NCBI GenBank assembly: GCA_018296165.2
Contig: JACKQL020000032.1
Location: forward strand, 550,609-614,608
Direction of reading: 5' to 3'
Length of the DNA: 64,000 bases
Origin: Termitomyces sp. T153
Lineage: Eukaryota > Basidiomycota > Agaricomycetes > Agaricales > Lyophyllaceae
Below the pieces are notes generated by a model. That model had not been told where the DNA came from. It worked only from the letters and a program-made list of their open reading frames with translations, and ran no database searches. Within the stretch, counting starts at the first letter, position 1. Every line of letters begins with the position of its first letter. Below, piece by piece: positions 1 through 10,927 of the stretch. The translations under genes and the position numbers were made by a program.

Positions 1-876
1 GCATGCTAGTTGTTCTGTAAATAGTTAATATAGAGGTGGACATACTGTTCCAACATCTGGTTTACTTGTTCTGTTTGCTTATTGGTCTCTGGATGGTAGG
101 CAGTCAATAGATTGGTCTTAATTTCAAAGGCTTTGCATAGCAAATGCTAAAAGTGGGAAACAAATAGAGGGCTATAGTCAGAGATGATGTTATCCAGAAG
201 TCCATGCTTGGAGAATATGTATTTGAGAAATAGTTTGGCAAACTCCAGAGCATTGTTGGTGGTGTGGCAGGGGATGAAAATGGCTTGCTTTGTGAGGTGG
301 CACACAACTATGAGGATTGTATCAAAGCCTTTGGAATTGGGAAACTCAACAATGTGGTCCATTAATTTTGAGGACCAGGAGTGGTGACCAATGGGGAGGG
401 GCTTCAGCAGACCATAGGGGCATTGGCAGGGTACTTTGGCCCAGAGGCATAGTTTGCAGGCCCTTACATATCATGTGATGTCCTTCTTTATTCCTGGCCA
501 AAAGTAAGTCCTGAAAATGAGTTGGAGAGTCTTACAAATTCCTGGATGTTCTTGGAGTTTGTGATCATAATGCTGCTGAAGTATGTTGAGGCAAATGGAC
601 TTGTGGTCTAGAGCATGGATACATTCTTCCTGGAGTAGGAGGCAGTGGTCTGGAGACAGTGTGAAGGGGTTGCTGACTGTTGACTTGTTAGTGGAGTTGT
701 TGTGGGGATTGTGCTGGGTGAAGAAGGAGTCTGAGGGTGTATTTCTGATTTAGTGGAGGATCCCTTCTTCATTCATAATTAGCACAGCATGCAAATGCTT
801 GACCACTCAATGGTTAAATGCATTTTGCTCAGCTTCAAACAACTTCTTTAGATACATGTTGAGCCTCTAGATGAGG
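1..876 (-). pseudogene. Family D Ty3/gypsy integrase region, truncated at window edge
   Basis: This is the integrase part of a minus-strand Ty3/gypsy polyprotein (family D). Reading from 876 downwards, one meets an HHCC-like zinc-binding segment (CKLCLWAKVPC) and then an integrase core that opens with MDHIVEFPNSKGFDTILIVV and continues to SDYSPLFVSHF, the usual arrangement of the Tf1/sushi group. The core is followed by TAYHPETNKQTEQVNQ, which carries the conserved YHP...N..TE pattern. Several in-frame stops interrupt it, so it is dead. The element runs off the left edge of the window. Its reverse transcriptase is at 2020-3141 and its gag-protease at 14114-15936, the pieces having been separated by later insertions. 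Confidence 0.85.
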
Positions 877-881
877 GTGTT

Positions 882-2014
882 TGTTATGACCCATTCCCAC
901 AACCCCTCTCTCCCCAAGCCACCTCACTTCCTTGGAGTTTCCTCTTTGACTCCCCCAATCTTTGTCCACCAACAATGCTTACTCTGGCTAACTCTGACAC
1001 TTCTCTGGCAAACTCTGATAGCTCCCTGGCTAACTCCAATGTGTTTTCCCACAGACCTCAATGCTTCTTCTTCCTCTCCTGAGCCCCTGGAACCCTCCCC
1101 CCACTGTTCCTGATGCTGGCATACATCACTAGTTTGTCACCCTGACTTACTCAATTGGCTCTGGAGCATCACAACAATCCTGGGACAGCCCACATCCCCA
1201 GCTGATCCTATCATGATCCCATCAGTATATTACCATGGCCTGCCCTCTGATCACAACCAACACCTGTTGGCTCTGTGTGACCCCAACAAGCCCTGCTGCT
1301 AGACCTTCTATCCCCAGAGCTGTTCTAGTAGTTAATCTATAAGTCATAGAGTAGCATCTCATAATCCAGTCTTGATATTGCCTTACCTACTATACCATGT
1401 TCTGATTGTCTGTCTCTTGTGTTTCATGTCTCTCTTGTCTCTATCTCCATTATTGTCTTGTTATTGTTTTGTATCTCTCCTTAAATTATTTCCATCCTTG
1501 TTCCAATCTCACCTCAACTCCATCTTGTCTCACTTGTCTATATTTTCTTTATTGTGTCCAAGTCCCCTTCAACTCTAATGCTGCTATGAACTCCACACTT
1601 ACAATCATGACCCCCCAAACATTCTTAACCAACTCCAAACCTTGCTATTTGCTCAGTTCTGAAACCCATCAACATCCATTGATCCCCAATCAAACTCTGG
1701 CCCCACTCCCATCACTCACATAGCCTCTGTTTGCCCTGCATTACCAATACTTGCCCCCAGACTTGTACCTGGAACTTTTCCAAGCCCAACCTTGCCTTGT
1801 ACCTGGAACTTTTCCAAGCCCAACCTTTTCTTGTATCTTGTCTTAGACCTCCCCAGACCACTTTGGACTTGCTCAGACCACTCCCCTTGACTTATTCTTG
1901 CAAGTACCTGAAGTCCAGACCTTAAAGTGCTAGGTGATCAGTGTGAGACATTGTGTCCACCTAGTAAGGACTTGCCCAGTTAAGCTGAGCCCCTGGGGTC
2001 AGTAGAACCTGATA
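882..2014 (+). mobile_element. Solo LTR of family A
   Basis: A complete LTR that starts TGTTATGACC and ends GAACCTGATA, 1133 bp long. It is flanked by a perfect 5-bp target duplication GTGTT (877-881 and 2015-2019), so it is an insertion into the family D pol gene followed by LTR-LTR recombination. The segment AGTCTTGATATT near 1367 marks the presumed transcript start, downstream of a weak TATA-like stretch. CpG is essentially absent, indicating an old insertion. Small open frames inside (for example 1372-1723) are LTR noise. Confidence 0.9.
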
Positions 2015-2019
2015 GTGTT

Positions 2020-3141
2020 GGGCTTCACATCAAGTCATCCAGGGCAATAGTGGATGGTGAATCATATTCTGAGAGAGTTTCAGACCAGCAAGCTTGTTGA
2101 TGGCTGAGTTGTTTGGTGGTGGTGAAATATTGAAATTGTTGTGATTGGAGTATATTTGGATGTGGTGTAGAGCTTTTTTGAAGTAAGCCCTCCACTGATG
2201 GAAGGCTTCAACAGTGGCAAGAATTCTTTGTTGTAAATATTGTAGTTGAGCTCCACAAGGATCATTGAGCAGGTGTAGAAGGCAACAGAGCAGAGGTCCT
2301 TTCCTCTGGAGTCTGAATGGGAGAGTATTCCAGAAATGGTGTAGTTAGAGGCATTGCATTCAAGGACTATTGGTAGGGAGGGGTTGAAATGGCAGAGAAT
2401 TGGGGTGGAGGTGAAGGCTTTCTTGAGGAGGGTAAATATGCTTTAGCGCTTGCTGTTCCAGTCTAATGGGGTGTCCTTCCACATGAGTTGATTGAGCAGT
2501 TTGGTGATTCCAGAGTAGTTGTCAATGAACCAGTGATAGAAGTCAGCAAATCCTAGAAATGACTGTACCTCCTTGATGTTCTGGGGCAGAGGCCAGTTGA
2601 GAATGGCCTTGATCTTGGTGGGGTCCATGCATACACCATCTGAAGTGACAATAACTCTGAGGTATTTGACCTCCATGGTGTGGAAAGAACACTTCTCAGA
2701 TTTGGCATGAAGGTGGCACTCCTGGAGTCATTCTAAGATGTAGCAGACATGCTCTAGATGTTTCTCCAGCAAGTTTGAGTAGATCAGAATATCATCCAGA
2801 TACACAATAACAAAAACATTGTTCATGTCATGGAAGATGTTGTTCATGAAGTACTGGAAGGTGGCAGGGGAGTTAGTCATTCCAAAAGGCATCACCAGAT
2901 ACTCAAAGAGGCCATAGCAGGTTCAGAAGGCAGTTTTCCATTTATGCTCTGGAGCAATCCAGATGTTGTTGTAGCTAGAGTGGAGGTCTATTTTTGTGTA
3001 GATCTTGGCACTGTGGAGGCAGTCAACAAGGTCTCCAATCAGTGGGACAGGATACTGGTTCTTTTTGGTGACTTTGTTGAGTCTCCAATAATCAATACAG
3101 AGTCGAAGAGACTTGGAAGTTAACCATTCTGCCAGAAACTA
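2020..3141 (-). pseudogene. Family D reverse transcriptase and RNase H
   Basis: Minus-strand continuation of the family D polyprotein. From 3141 downwards: LRLCIDYWRLN, the NSPATFQ motif, and an intact catalytic box YLDDILIYS (YLDD at 2791-2802), then the connection domain (LGFADFYHWFIDNYS) and an RNase H start (LECNASNYTISGILSH). Stop codons and frameshifts break the frame (for example at 2442 and 2079). The RNase H runs into the solo A LTR at 2014 and resumes at 876. Intact YLDD contrasts with the mutated active sites of families B and C. The protease of the same element is 11 kb away at 14114, across the family B insertion. Confidence 0.85.
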
Positions 3142-3441
3142 GAGCTTAAGCAAAATGTCACTTGGAAACTCTTAACAAATTACCCCAGCCTTGCTTTCTG
3201 ACACCTCAGCACTCTTTGCCAGCAATTTGTCCTCGACCTCTTGCCAATGAACTCAAAACCACTAGAAATTGTCATGACATTAGCAAAATCCTTGCCGATT
3301 TTCTGGGTGCCTTTATCAAAAGTTTCCTCGATGCACCCCTTTCACCTTTGACTCCCACTGACTCTATCTTCTTCCCAGAAGCCCAATCTATTCCCTCTTC
3401 ACCAATTAACCCACTTTCACTGCTGATACCAACAATTGCTA

Positions 3442-4427
3442 ATATGAACAACAACCCCACTGCTCAGCATGCTAGAATGCCACTGCACAATAATACTACT
3501 GCACCTAAATGGGATGAGAGTCACCCTAGGGAACTCCCCCAATACTTCAAGGAACTGGAATACCTTTTTGCTGACTGCAGCATTGTTGATGACACCCAAA
3601 AAAAGGAGTATGCATCTCAATATGTCTCTTACGACATGGCAGAAACTTGGCTTGGCTTACCTGAATTTGGCAACAACATTGTTATTGGCAATAATGCTCC
3701 CTGACCTCACACTTACCAGGAATGGAGGGTGGCAGTGCTCAGGTTGTATCCTGGTGCTGATGCTAGCACTCAATATAACCTTAGCAACCTGGAATGACTT
3801 GTTAATCAGACTTTTAACAGTGGCTTAGCCACTTTGGGCAGGTTCTCTGACTACTACTGGGATTTCTAACATATTGCCAGATGGTTGCTTGCTAATGGCA
3901 AGCTCTACCATAATGAGGAATGTCAACTATTCCAGCAAGGTATACCTACATTGCTATGGTCCAAGATTGTCCACCATCTTGAAATCACTCTTCCTGACCA
4001 CCATCTTGAGGACCCTTACAATGTTGATCAAGTCTTTGAAGGTGCTAAGTGGGTTTTAAAGGGCATGGATACCTCTATGACTAAGACCAGCAATGGCACC
4101 AGTGGTACTTCTACTTCATTGCCAACCATTAATGTACCAGCTCTGCAGCCAATGCCTAAGTGGGAAACCTTGGAATTAGTGACAACCATAGTGATTGTCA
4201 GTGCCTTGGAATGCCTGGAAGCCCTCTTAACCAATGGTAATGCTCAAACTCATCAACAGTTTGCCAATAGCACTTGCCACTTTTGTGGTGAGACTGGTCA
4301 CACCATGGTCCAAGGCACTTGTATGAAATTAGAACAAATGATTCAACAGGGTAAGATCCATCACAATGCTGAAGGAAAGATCATCCTACTGTCTGGTGCT
4401 ATGATCCCTGACTATTTTGGCAAGTGA
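3442..4427 (+). pseudogene. Family B gag
   Basis: Gag-like protein of family B. It begins MNNNPTAQHARMPLHNN and contains the segment APKWDESHPRELPQYFKELE, typical of gag proteins of basidiomycete Ty3 elements. A CCHC-like zinc knuckle CHFCGETGHTMVQGTC lies near 4270-4320, with a longer last spacing than the canonical CX2CX4HX4C. The frame is broken at about 3703 and again in 3800-3880, where stops stand in place of probable Trp and Gln codons. The reading resumes at 3885 and ends at 4427. It would encode the capsid and nucleocapsid of the element if intact. Confidence 0.75.
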
Positions 4428-6177
4428 CTCTATATGGAACACATTAAGGAATGACACAGGCTTAACCCAGGACAAATCATTACCAGTAGACTCTCTTCCA
4501 ATGCTAATCCAGACCCAGAACAGGCAGCTATGCAGCAATTGCTAATCCATGAGGTAATGCAACCAGATGTCACTATGGGTTGAGTGCTAAGCAAGGAAGA
4601 ATGGATCAAGGCTTTGGAATGCAAACTCTTTGCACTCAGGTGATCTGGTGAAAAGTTTGATGGTATACAAGTTCTCTGTACAGCATATTGACCAGCAAAC
4701 AATATCTCCAAGGCAGTATCCTCGACTAGTGACACTTTGGCAACTTCATCCCCTTCTGATTCTACTCCAGCTCCTGCTGCTAAGCCTGCAAACAAAGGCA
4801 AAGCACCTGAACATACTGTTGCTAACAAACAACTGCCCATTGCTAAGAAACCCATTGCTCAGCCTCCCATCCACCCATTTTCTGGTATTCCTAGTCACTA
4901 TGCCCCTCCCACTAATAGGAATTTTGCTGCTTCTGATAGATATAATGATGGTGCATATCAAACTATGCCACCCATATATGACATCAAGCAGTCCAAAGCA
5001 GTCTTTGAATGGGTTTTAAGCACCAAGGTCACTGTATCAGTGGGAGAACTTTGCTCAGTATCCCAGGACATCAGGAACCACTTCAGGACAGCAGTTATGC
5101 CCAAACAACTTGTAGGCACTAGTGTTAACACAGTACAGGACCTCAGCAACATTTTCAAAGATATTTTGCCAATGTTTGCTATTGAAGAACCCCAATTTTC
5201 ATTTGGATCCAACACTGATATCACTAACAGACTTACCTCAGACAAGGCACCCTTTGTATCTGTTGACTCCATTGAAGCATACATTAATTTGCTACCCCAT
5301 GGAGAAGAACCTGTGGTGCTAACTGTCACTAAGGATTCCTAATTGCTTTGTTCCATCATAATGCTGATCAATAACAAAGAAGAAGTTGAATGCATTCATG
5401 ACAGCAGTTCCCAGATCATCTCAATGTCTGCAGAGATTGCTAGCAATCCTGGGCTATTCTATGACCCCAACATTGTTTTGAATATGCAGAGCACTAATGG
5501 TACCATGGATTGATCACTAGGACTTGCTCATAACATACCATGCACTATTGGCAACGTAATGGTTTATTTTCAAATTCATGTTTTATAGTTTCCTGCCTAT
5601 GACATTCTCCTTGGACACCCCTTTGATGTTTTAACTCAAAGTATGGTCAATACGCTTAGTGACGTCGAGACCACCATAACAATCATGGACCCCAACACTG
5701 GCATGCAGTGCACTATCCCAACCTTTCCACATGTAAATCTAAAAGAAACAACCACCAAAATGTTTGCTTCAAGACAAAAGCACTCTGTTGCTTTCATCAC
5801 TGAAGGCATTAACAAAGACAATAGCAACATAGCAGTTGTTATCAGCTATGACCATCCAACTGGTCTAGTGACTTGTATAGCTTCTTGTGATCTGGACAAA
5901 GACATTTTACTTACTGATGCTAATACAGACAAACTCCATGCTAGCATACCTTTATGCTACTGCTAGTGACATTTCTGACTTGTCCCTTCCACCTCATTCC
6001 TATCTTGTTTCCACTGATACATCTAATCCCTTGATTCTTGGACAGACTTTACCCCTTGATATAAAAGATACAGGCACTACCCCCAATTACCGAAAAGGAG
6101 TCCAGGTAAAAAAGAAGTATAAACCTGTTGCCATGAAAACCAAACCAGTTGCCAGCCATGTTAGCAAAGATTTTTGA
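4428..6177 (+). pseudogene. Family B gag-pol linker and protease
   Basis: Region between gag and reverse transcriptase. An open stretch at 4737-5342 encodes an Ala/Pro/Lys-rich linker followed by an unrecognised domain. The presumed retropepsin follows: ECIHDSSSQIISMS, where the DSG triad reads DSS (5400-5408), a Gly to Ser change, and further on YDILLGHPFDVL, the usual LG.P.. segment of retroviral-type proteases. 5643-5966 is open in one frame. Multiple stops separate these blocks. Protease identity rests on the two motifs and on its position; the active-site glycine loss would inactivate it even without the stops. Confidence 0.65.
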
Positions 6178-6186
6178 ATCAAGCAA

Positions 6187-7779
6187 CATATTGTTGGTGA
6201 TCCCCTAGCAATGATACTGCCACTCAATCCTAATCTGCCACCATTTGCCCTGACAAAGCAATTCACTAGCAAACAACAAGCAAAACTCATCAAAGACCAC
6301 AATACAGGCTTTCTTACTAGTGATGAAATCAAAGTGCTGGTCAACATGGTTGCCAAGCAAGAAAAGGCTTTTGCCTGGGAGGATTCCAAATGAGGAAGCT
6401 TGCACCCCAACTTCTTCCCACCAGTACACATACCAATGATACCTCACATGCCTTGGGTCCAGCACAACCATCCCATACCCCCAGGACTAGAGAAGGAAGT
6501 ATGTGAGATCATTTGCAACAAGATTAAGGCTGGCATTTATAAACCCTTGAACTCTGCTTACTGCTTGCAATGGTTTTGTGTTCTCAAAAAGAATGGTAAG
6601 CTCAGAATCATGCACAGCCTAGAACTGCTAAACCATGTCACTATTTGCTATTCTGGAGTACTACCTTTTCCAGATCATGTTGCCAAATCCTTCACTGGAC
6701 ACATCTGTGGCACCACCCTAGACCTCTATGTTGGCTATGACAAGCAACTTATCGACCCCACTCCATGTGACTTAACAATATTCCAGACTCCGTTTGGTGC
6801 CCTTCACTTAGTGACCTTGCCGATGGGCTGGACCAACTCTGTGCCAATATTTCATGATGACATTACCTTCATTTTGCAGCCAGAAATCCCCCATAACATG
6901 CTCAGCTTTATTGACAATGTTGGCACTAAAGGACTCAAGGACTGGAAGATTGTTAATGGTAAACCCACTAAGCACCCCACTAACTTAAATATTTGCCTAG
7001 TGCTATGAGAGTTCTTTGAACTTCTTGACAGAAATCTCTAGTGAATGAAATATTGCAGTGGCACCTTCTTGGATCATAAACTTGTTTTATACACTCTGAC
7101 ATTCAAAATTCTCAGCCACATTTGCACTCCTAGCAGTCATATCCCTGACAAAAGTTGCTTAGCCCTAATCAAGTGGTGGGGCCCTTGCAAGTTGCTATCA
7201 GAAGTCTGAGCTTTTCTGGGCACCATTGCAGTACTTAGAATTTTTGTCAAGAATTTTGCTCACTGCACCAACAACTTAACAAAACTTACCTGTGTTGGCA
7301 TCCCTTTTGAGTTTGGCCCTGACCAGATAAATGTTCAACACAACCTCATGAAAGCCTTACAAGATGCTAAGCCCCTAGTTCCTATTGACTATGAATTGCC
7401 TGACCCTATCATCTTAGCAGTTGACACTTCATATATAGTGGTTGATTATTACCTTTGCCAGTGCACTAGTGACAATCACAAAGAATGCTGCTACAACTGC
7501 TTTGGATCAATTACACTTAATGACAGGGAAGCCAGGTTCAGTCAGCCCAAGTTGGAACTCTACAGCCTTTACCAAGTGCTGCAAGCTTTGCGAATATACC
7601 TTATTGGCATTAGAAACCTTGTCATCAAAGTCAATGCTTGCTACATTAAGGGTATGCTTCAGAACCTTGATGTCCAGCCTTCTGCCAGCATGAACCAATG
7701 GATTATGGTGATATTAATGTTCCACTTTGAGCTTGTTCATGTAAAAGGAACTTTCCATGGCCCTGATGGTCTTTTGTGA
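6187..7779 (+). pseudogene. Family B reverse transcriptase and RNase H
   Basis: Reverse transcriptase core is recognised by VCEIICNKIKAGIYKPLNSAY, WFCVLKKNGKLRIMHSLE, IFQTPFGALHLVTLPMGWTNS and the catalytic box, which reads FIDN (6907-6918) instead of F/YIDD, a GAC-to-AAT type change that would remove a metal ligand. The stretch 7020-7340 is broken by stops. RNase H lies at 7348-7779 (IILAVDTSYIVVDYYLCQ..., REARFSQPKLELYSLYQVLQALR), with the Glu-containing KLELY motif. It ends at HGPDGLL, followed by a TGA where related elements read an arginine. Confidence 0.8.
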
Positions 7780-10409
7780 CACCTGCCCCAGCCTGGTGAT
7801 CCCCCTGTTGATGATAGCAATAACCCCATTTATGATGACTGGATCAATTGTTTGCATGGATTTGTTCACCAAGTTCAGCTACCACTACTGCTCCTTTGCC
7901 AAGTCTCCACAGCTTCCCATCACCTACTCCCTCTGGTTGAGTTCCCACCTTTGCAACCCTTAGTGACTTTTGCTAGTGATAAAGATAATGCCCCATGATT
8001 AGTGACCAGTGATGATGTTCAGCCTCTCCATGATGACAGTACCACCACTTATAGCAACATACCACACAGTGCTAAGGCTATTGCTAGTGATGCTTGCATA
8101 CTTCTAGTAGAGAAGTGGCTTCATGACCTGTCAGACCCAAAGGCCTTAACGACAATGAGTATGCCACATTTGTTCACTATGCCTCCATGTTCTTCATCAC
8201 GGGAGGCAAACTTTGGCAAAGAAGCCAAGATAGTGCCTACAAGCTGTTCATTCCCACTGCTAGTTGCCTATGAGTCTTGAAAGCCATGCATGACAATTTG
8301 GGACATAGAGGCCTCTTTGCTATCTGCTCAGCCCTTCTAGAACAATTTTAGTGGCCTCAAGTTAGCACTGATATTGTATGGTACATCCAGACTTGTCACA
8401 TCTGCCAAGTACACCAGATGACCAAAGTTCTCATTCCACCAACTGTTGCTATGCCAGTGCCCTTGTTTAGCAAGATATATGTTGACACCATGTTCATGCC
8501 ACCCTCCAATAAGTTCAAATATATTATTCAAGGACATTGTTTGCTAACTCATTACCCCAAGTTCCATATGCTCACCAGAGAGAACACTGAAGCCATCGCC
8601 AAATGGTTATATGAGGATGTCATCTGTTGCTGGGGAGCACTTAGCAAAATCATTACTAACAATGGACCTCCTATCCTGAAGGCAGTCACCTACTTGGTGA
8701 AGAAGTACAACTTACACCATATTCAGATCTCTGGTTATAATAAGCGTGCTAACAGGATAGTAGAATGACCTCACTTTGATGTTTGCCAAGCCCTCTTCAA
8801 AGCAGTTGATGGTGATCAGTGATGAGCCCCAGTTATTGCTGAGCACTATTTTTTTGGCATTTTGGACTTAGCGGCAGCTGACTACCTTGAATCCAACACA
8901 AGTCACAACACTCAGCACACGAGACTTTAGTGACTGCAAGACTTACCAATCATGAGAAACATCATGTGGAGTCTGGAACCTGGGCCTAAATCATCAAGGC
9001 ATAGACCCTCCCTAGCAACAATTATTAGAGACCCTAGCAACCCTAGCGACGAAACGGCGTTCCCTTACTATGTATGGACAAATTATCAGACACATACCTT
9101 TTTACTGTCATTTCTTTTGCCAAGCTTACCAACATACTTCAACGGTGTCTATGCTTCAGGTATTGACATCGGATTCATTACTTTTTGGTTTCATTTGCAA
9201 TTAGGTGCTGCCAAGACTTCGCCTATGATTTTTCACTTAGTTACAGACTGACACCTCATATGCACCCTAAACCCAGTGACAGACGCCATTGCTAGTGGTG
9301 CCTATTTGTTTACTTTCTCATACTATACTTTGAAATGTATAAAATACTGACTGTACATAGACACTAGGCAGACAATAACAATTGGAGCACTGCTACCTTT
9401 GAGCCTACCAGCAAGAGATTTCACTTTGCCTCTTTTGCTCTTTTTATTGCCTTCAACCCAGGCTTAGCAATAAGTCTCCTCGACTTCGACCTCGACTTAG
9501 TGGAGTGCCAACTGTGGGCGCCTATTTTAGTTAATCTGACTTAACGACACTAGTGACTACAGCTAGCAACTAGTTTACCGACTTCTGCTAGTAATAGCAA
9601 CTTCTATCGACTTCACTCCACAACATAACTCTTGCTCTAGTTCTCTGGGATGGTTAACGACTCGCCCTCAACTATTAACTTCCTACTGCCAGCTACTCTA
9701 TCTAGTGACTAGTGTTAGGTCCTCTTTTTAGGTTTCCTGCACGGCACTAGGCGGCATAGGAGCGCATCATCAGTCTAGGTGGAATACAGCTACTTACTCT
9801 GTCTTTTGGTCAGAATGTGTTATGGTTCACAAGCAAATGGGTTGCTCCCCTTACTATGCAACAACTGGCACCCACTCCCTCTTACCAGCTGACATAGTAG
9901 AAGCAACATATTTGCAACCACCACCAAACTCATTATTATCAACAACTGACCTTATAGTCCACAGAGCAATTGATCTTCAATGTCACCAAGAAGACCTTAA
10001 TCACCTTCACAGTAATGTCCTCAGTGCTCATCACCTAGCCACCATTCACTTTGAAGCAGAACACACTGCTATGATCTGTGACTACAATTTCCAAGGCAGT
10101 GAACTTGTACTGATGAGGAACACTAGAATCGAGGTGACACATAACAAGAAAATGAAGCCTTGCTATTTAGGCCCATTGGTGGTAATTTCTCATAACCATG
10201 GCAGCACTTACATCTTTTGTAAACTAGATGGTTCAGTACTGTATTGTCCCATAGCAGCTTTTTGATTGGTTCCTTATTTTGCTAGAGAACACATACCAGT
10301 GCCTAGCAATGCTTTTGACATTGACACCTCATGACTCTGAGAACTCAAACAAACTGACCTTGTAGATGATGACAATACTGGCAATGCTGCCAGTGAAGAA
10401 GAAAATTAA
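7780..10409 (+). pseudogene. Family B integrase, split by a solo LTR
   Basis: Integrase of family B in two blocks, 7780-8819 and 9770-10409. Left block: zinc-binding segment near 8280-8415, then the core (KIYVDTMFMPPSNKFKYIIQ ... GALSKIITNNGPPILKA). Right block: MVHKQMGCSPYYATTGTHS and a C-terminal domain with KPCYLGPLVVIS and GSVLYCPIAAF. Removing 8820-9773 (LTR plus one copy of the TCAG duplication) rejoins the same reading frame through GDQ/SRWNTA, so the LTR entered a single coding frame. No chromodomain is present; the C-terminus ends in an acidic tail. Stops at 8767 and 10263 are TGA and likely decayed CGA codons. Confidence 0.8.
8820..9769 (+). mobile_element. Solo LTR of family B
   Basis: A 950-bp LTR beginning TGATGAGCCCC and ending GCGCATCA, flanked by the 4-bp duplication TCAG (8816-8819, 9770-9773). 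It interrupts the integrase frame of another member of the same family. A TATA element (TATAAAATAC, about 9340) precedes the expected transcript start. It retains more CpG than its host copy, so it is the younger of the two. Confidence 0.85.
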
Positions 10410-10927
10410 AGACATACCCTTCACTAAGCCCTAGTGACCTTTCTTGACTCTGCAATCATTTCTCACTATACTTTTCTCTAATATTCAGAAAAATCATCAA
10501 AAATACCTTACAAAAGTATTAAGTCCTTTTGTTTTTTTTGCTACTCTTTCCTCTTGTTACCTGTGTTTAAAAAGCCTTTCACAGACATCTACTTTACTGT
10601 TCCCTTGTTTTTGATGCTACACTCAGCTATTCTGTTGCTAGTGCTCAGCATGCCTATAGAGGTTCTTTGCCATGATGACTTACTGAGCATTTTCCTCCAA
10701 GTGTTACTAGCACCAAGTGACAGTTGCTAGTGCATACTGCCTTATTAACCTTGCCTTTCTTTGCTTTCTCTCAGTTTCTGAACTGTCATGAGTACTATAC
10801 ATTTTGGGGGCCCCTTAGAGGGGCCAGTCTATGGCATACTAAAAACTGTGAAGCCCCTTAAGGGGGCTAGTCTGTGTACATACTAGAAAGTTTAAAAAAA
10901 TATATATACAGAGGGCAGTGGCTGTTG
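10410..10927. other. Spacer between converging family B genes, with tandem hairpins
   Basis: About 500 bp without coding signal lie between the end of pol (plus strand) and the end of the opposite-strand gene (minus strand). At 10806-10889 there are two consecutive copies of a roughly 47-bp unit. Each has a GC-rich palindrome: GGGGCCCCTTAGAGGGGCC near 10806 and AGCCCCTTAAGGGGGCT near 10852. Each is followed by a shared AGTCT(A/G)TG.CATACTA tail. The position at a convergent gene junction suggests a transcription end or processing signal, but this is inference. Confidence 0.6.
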
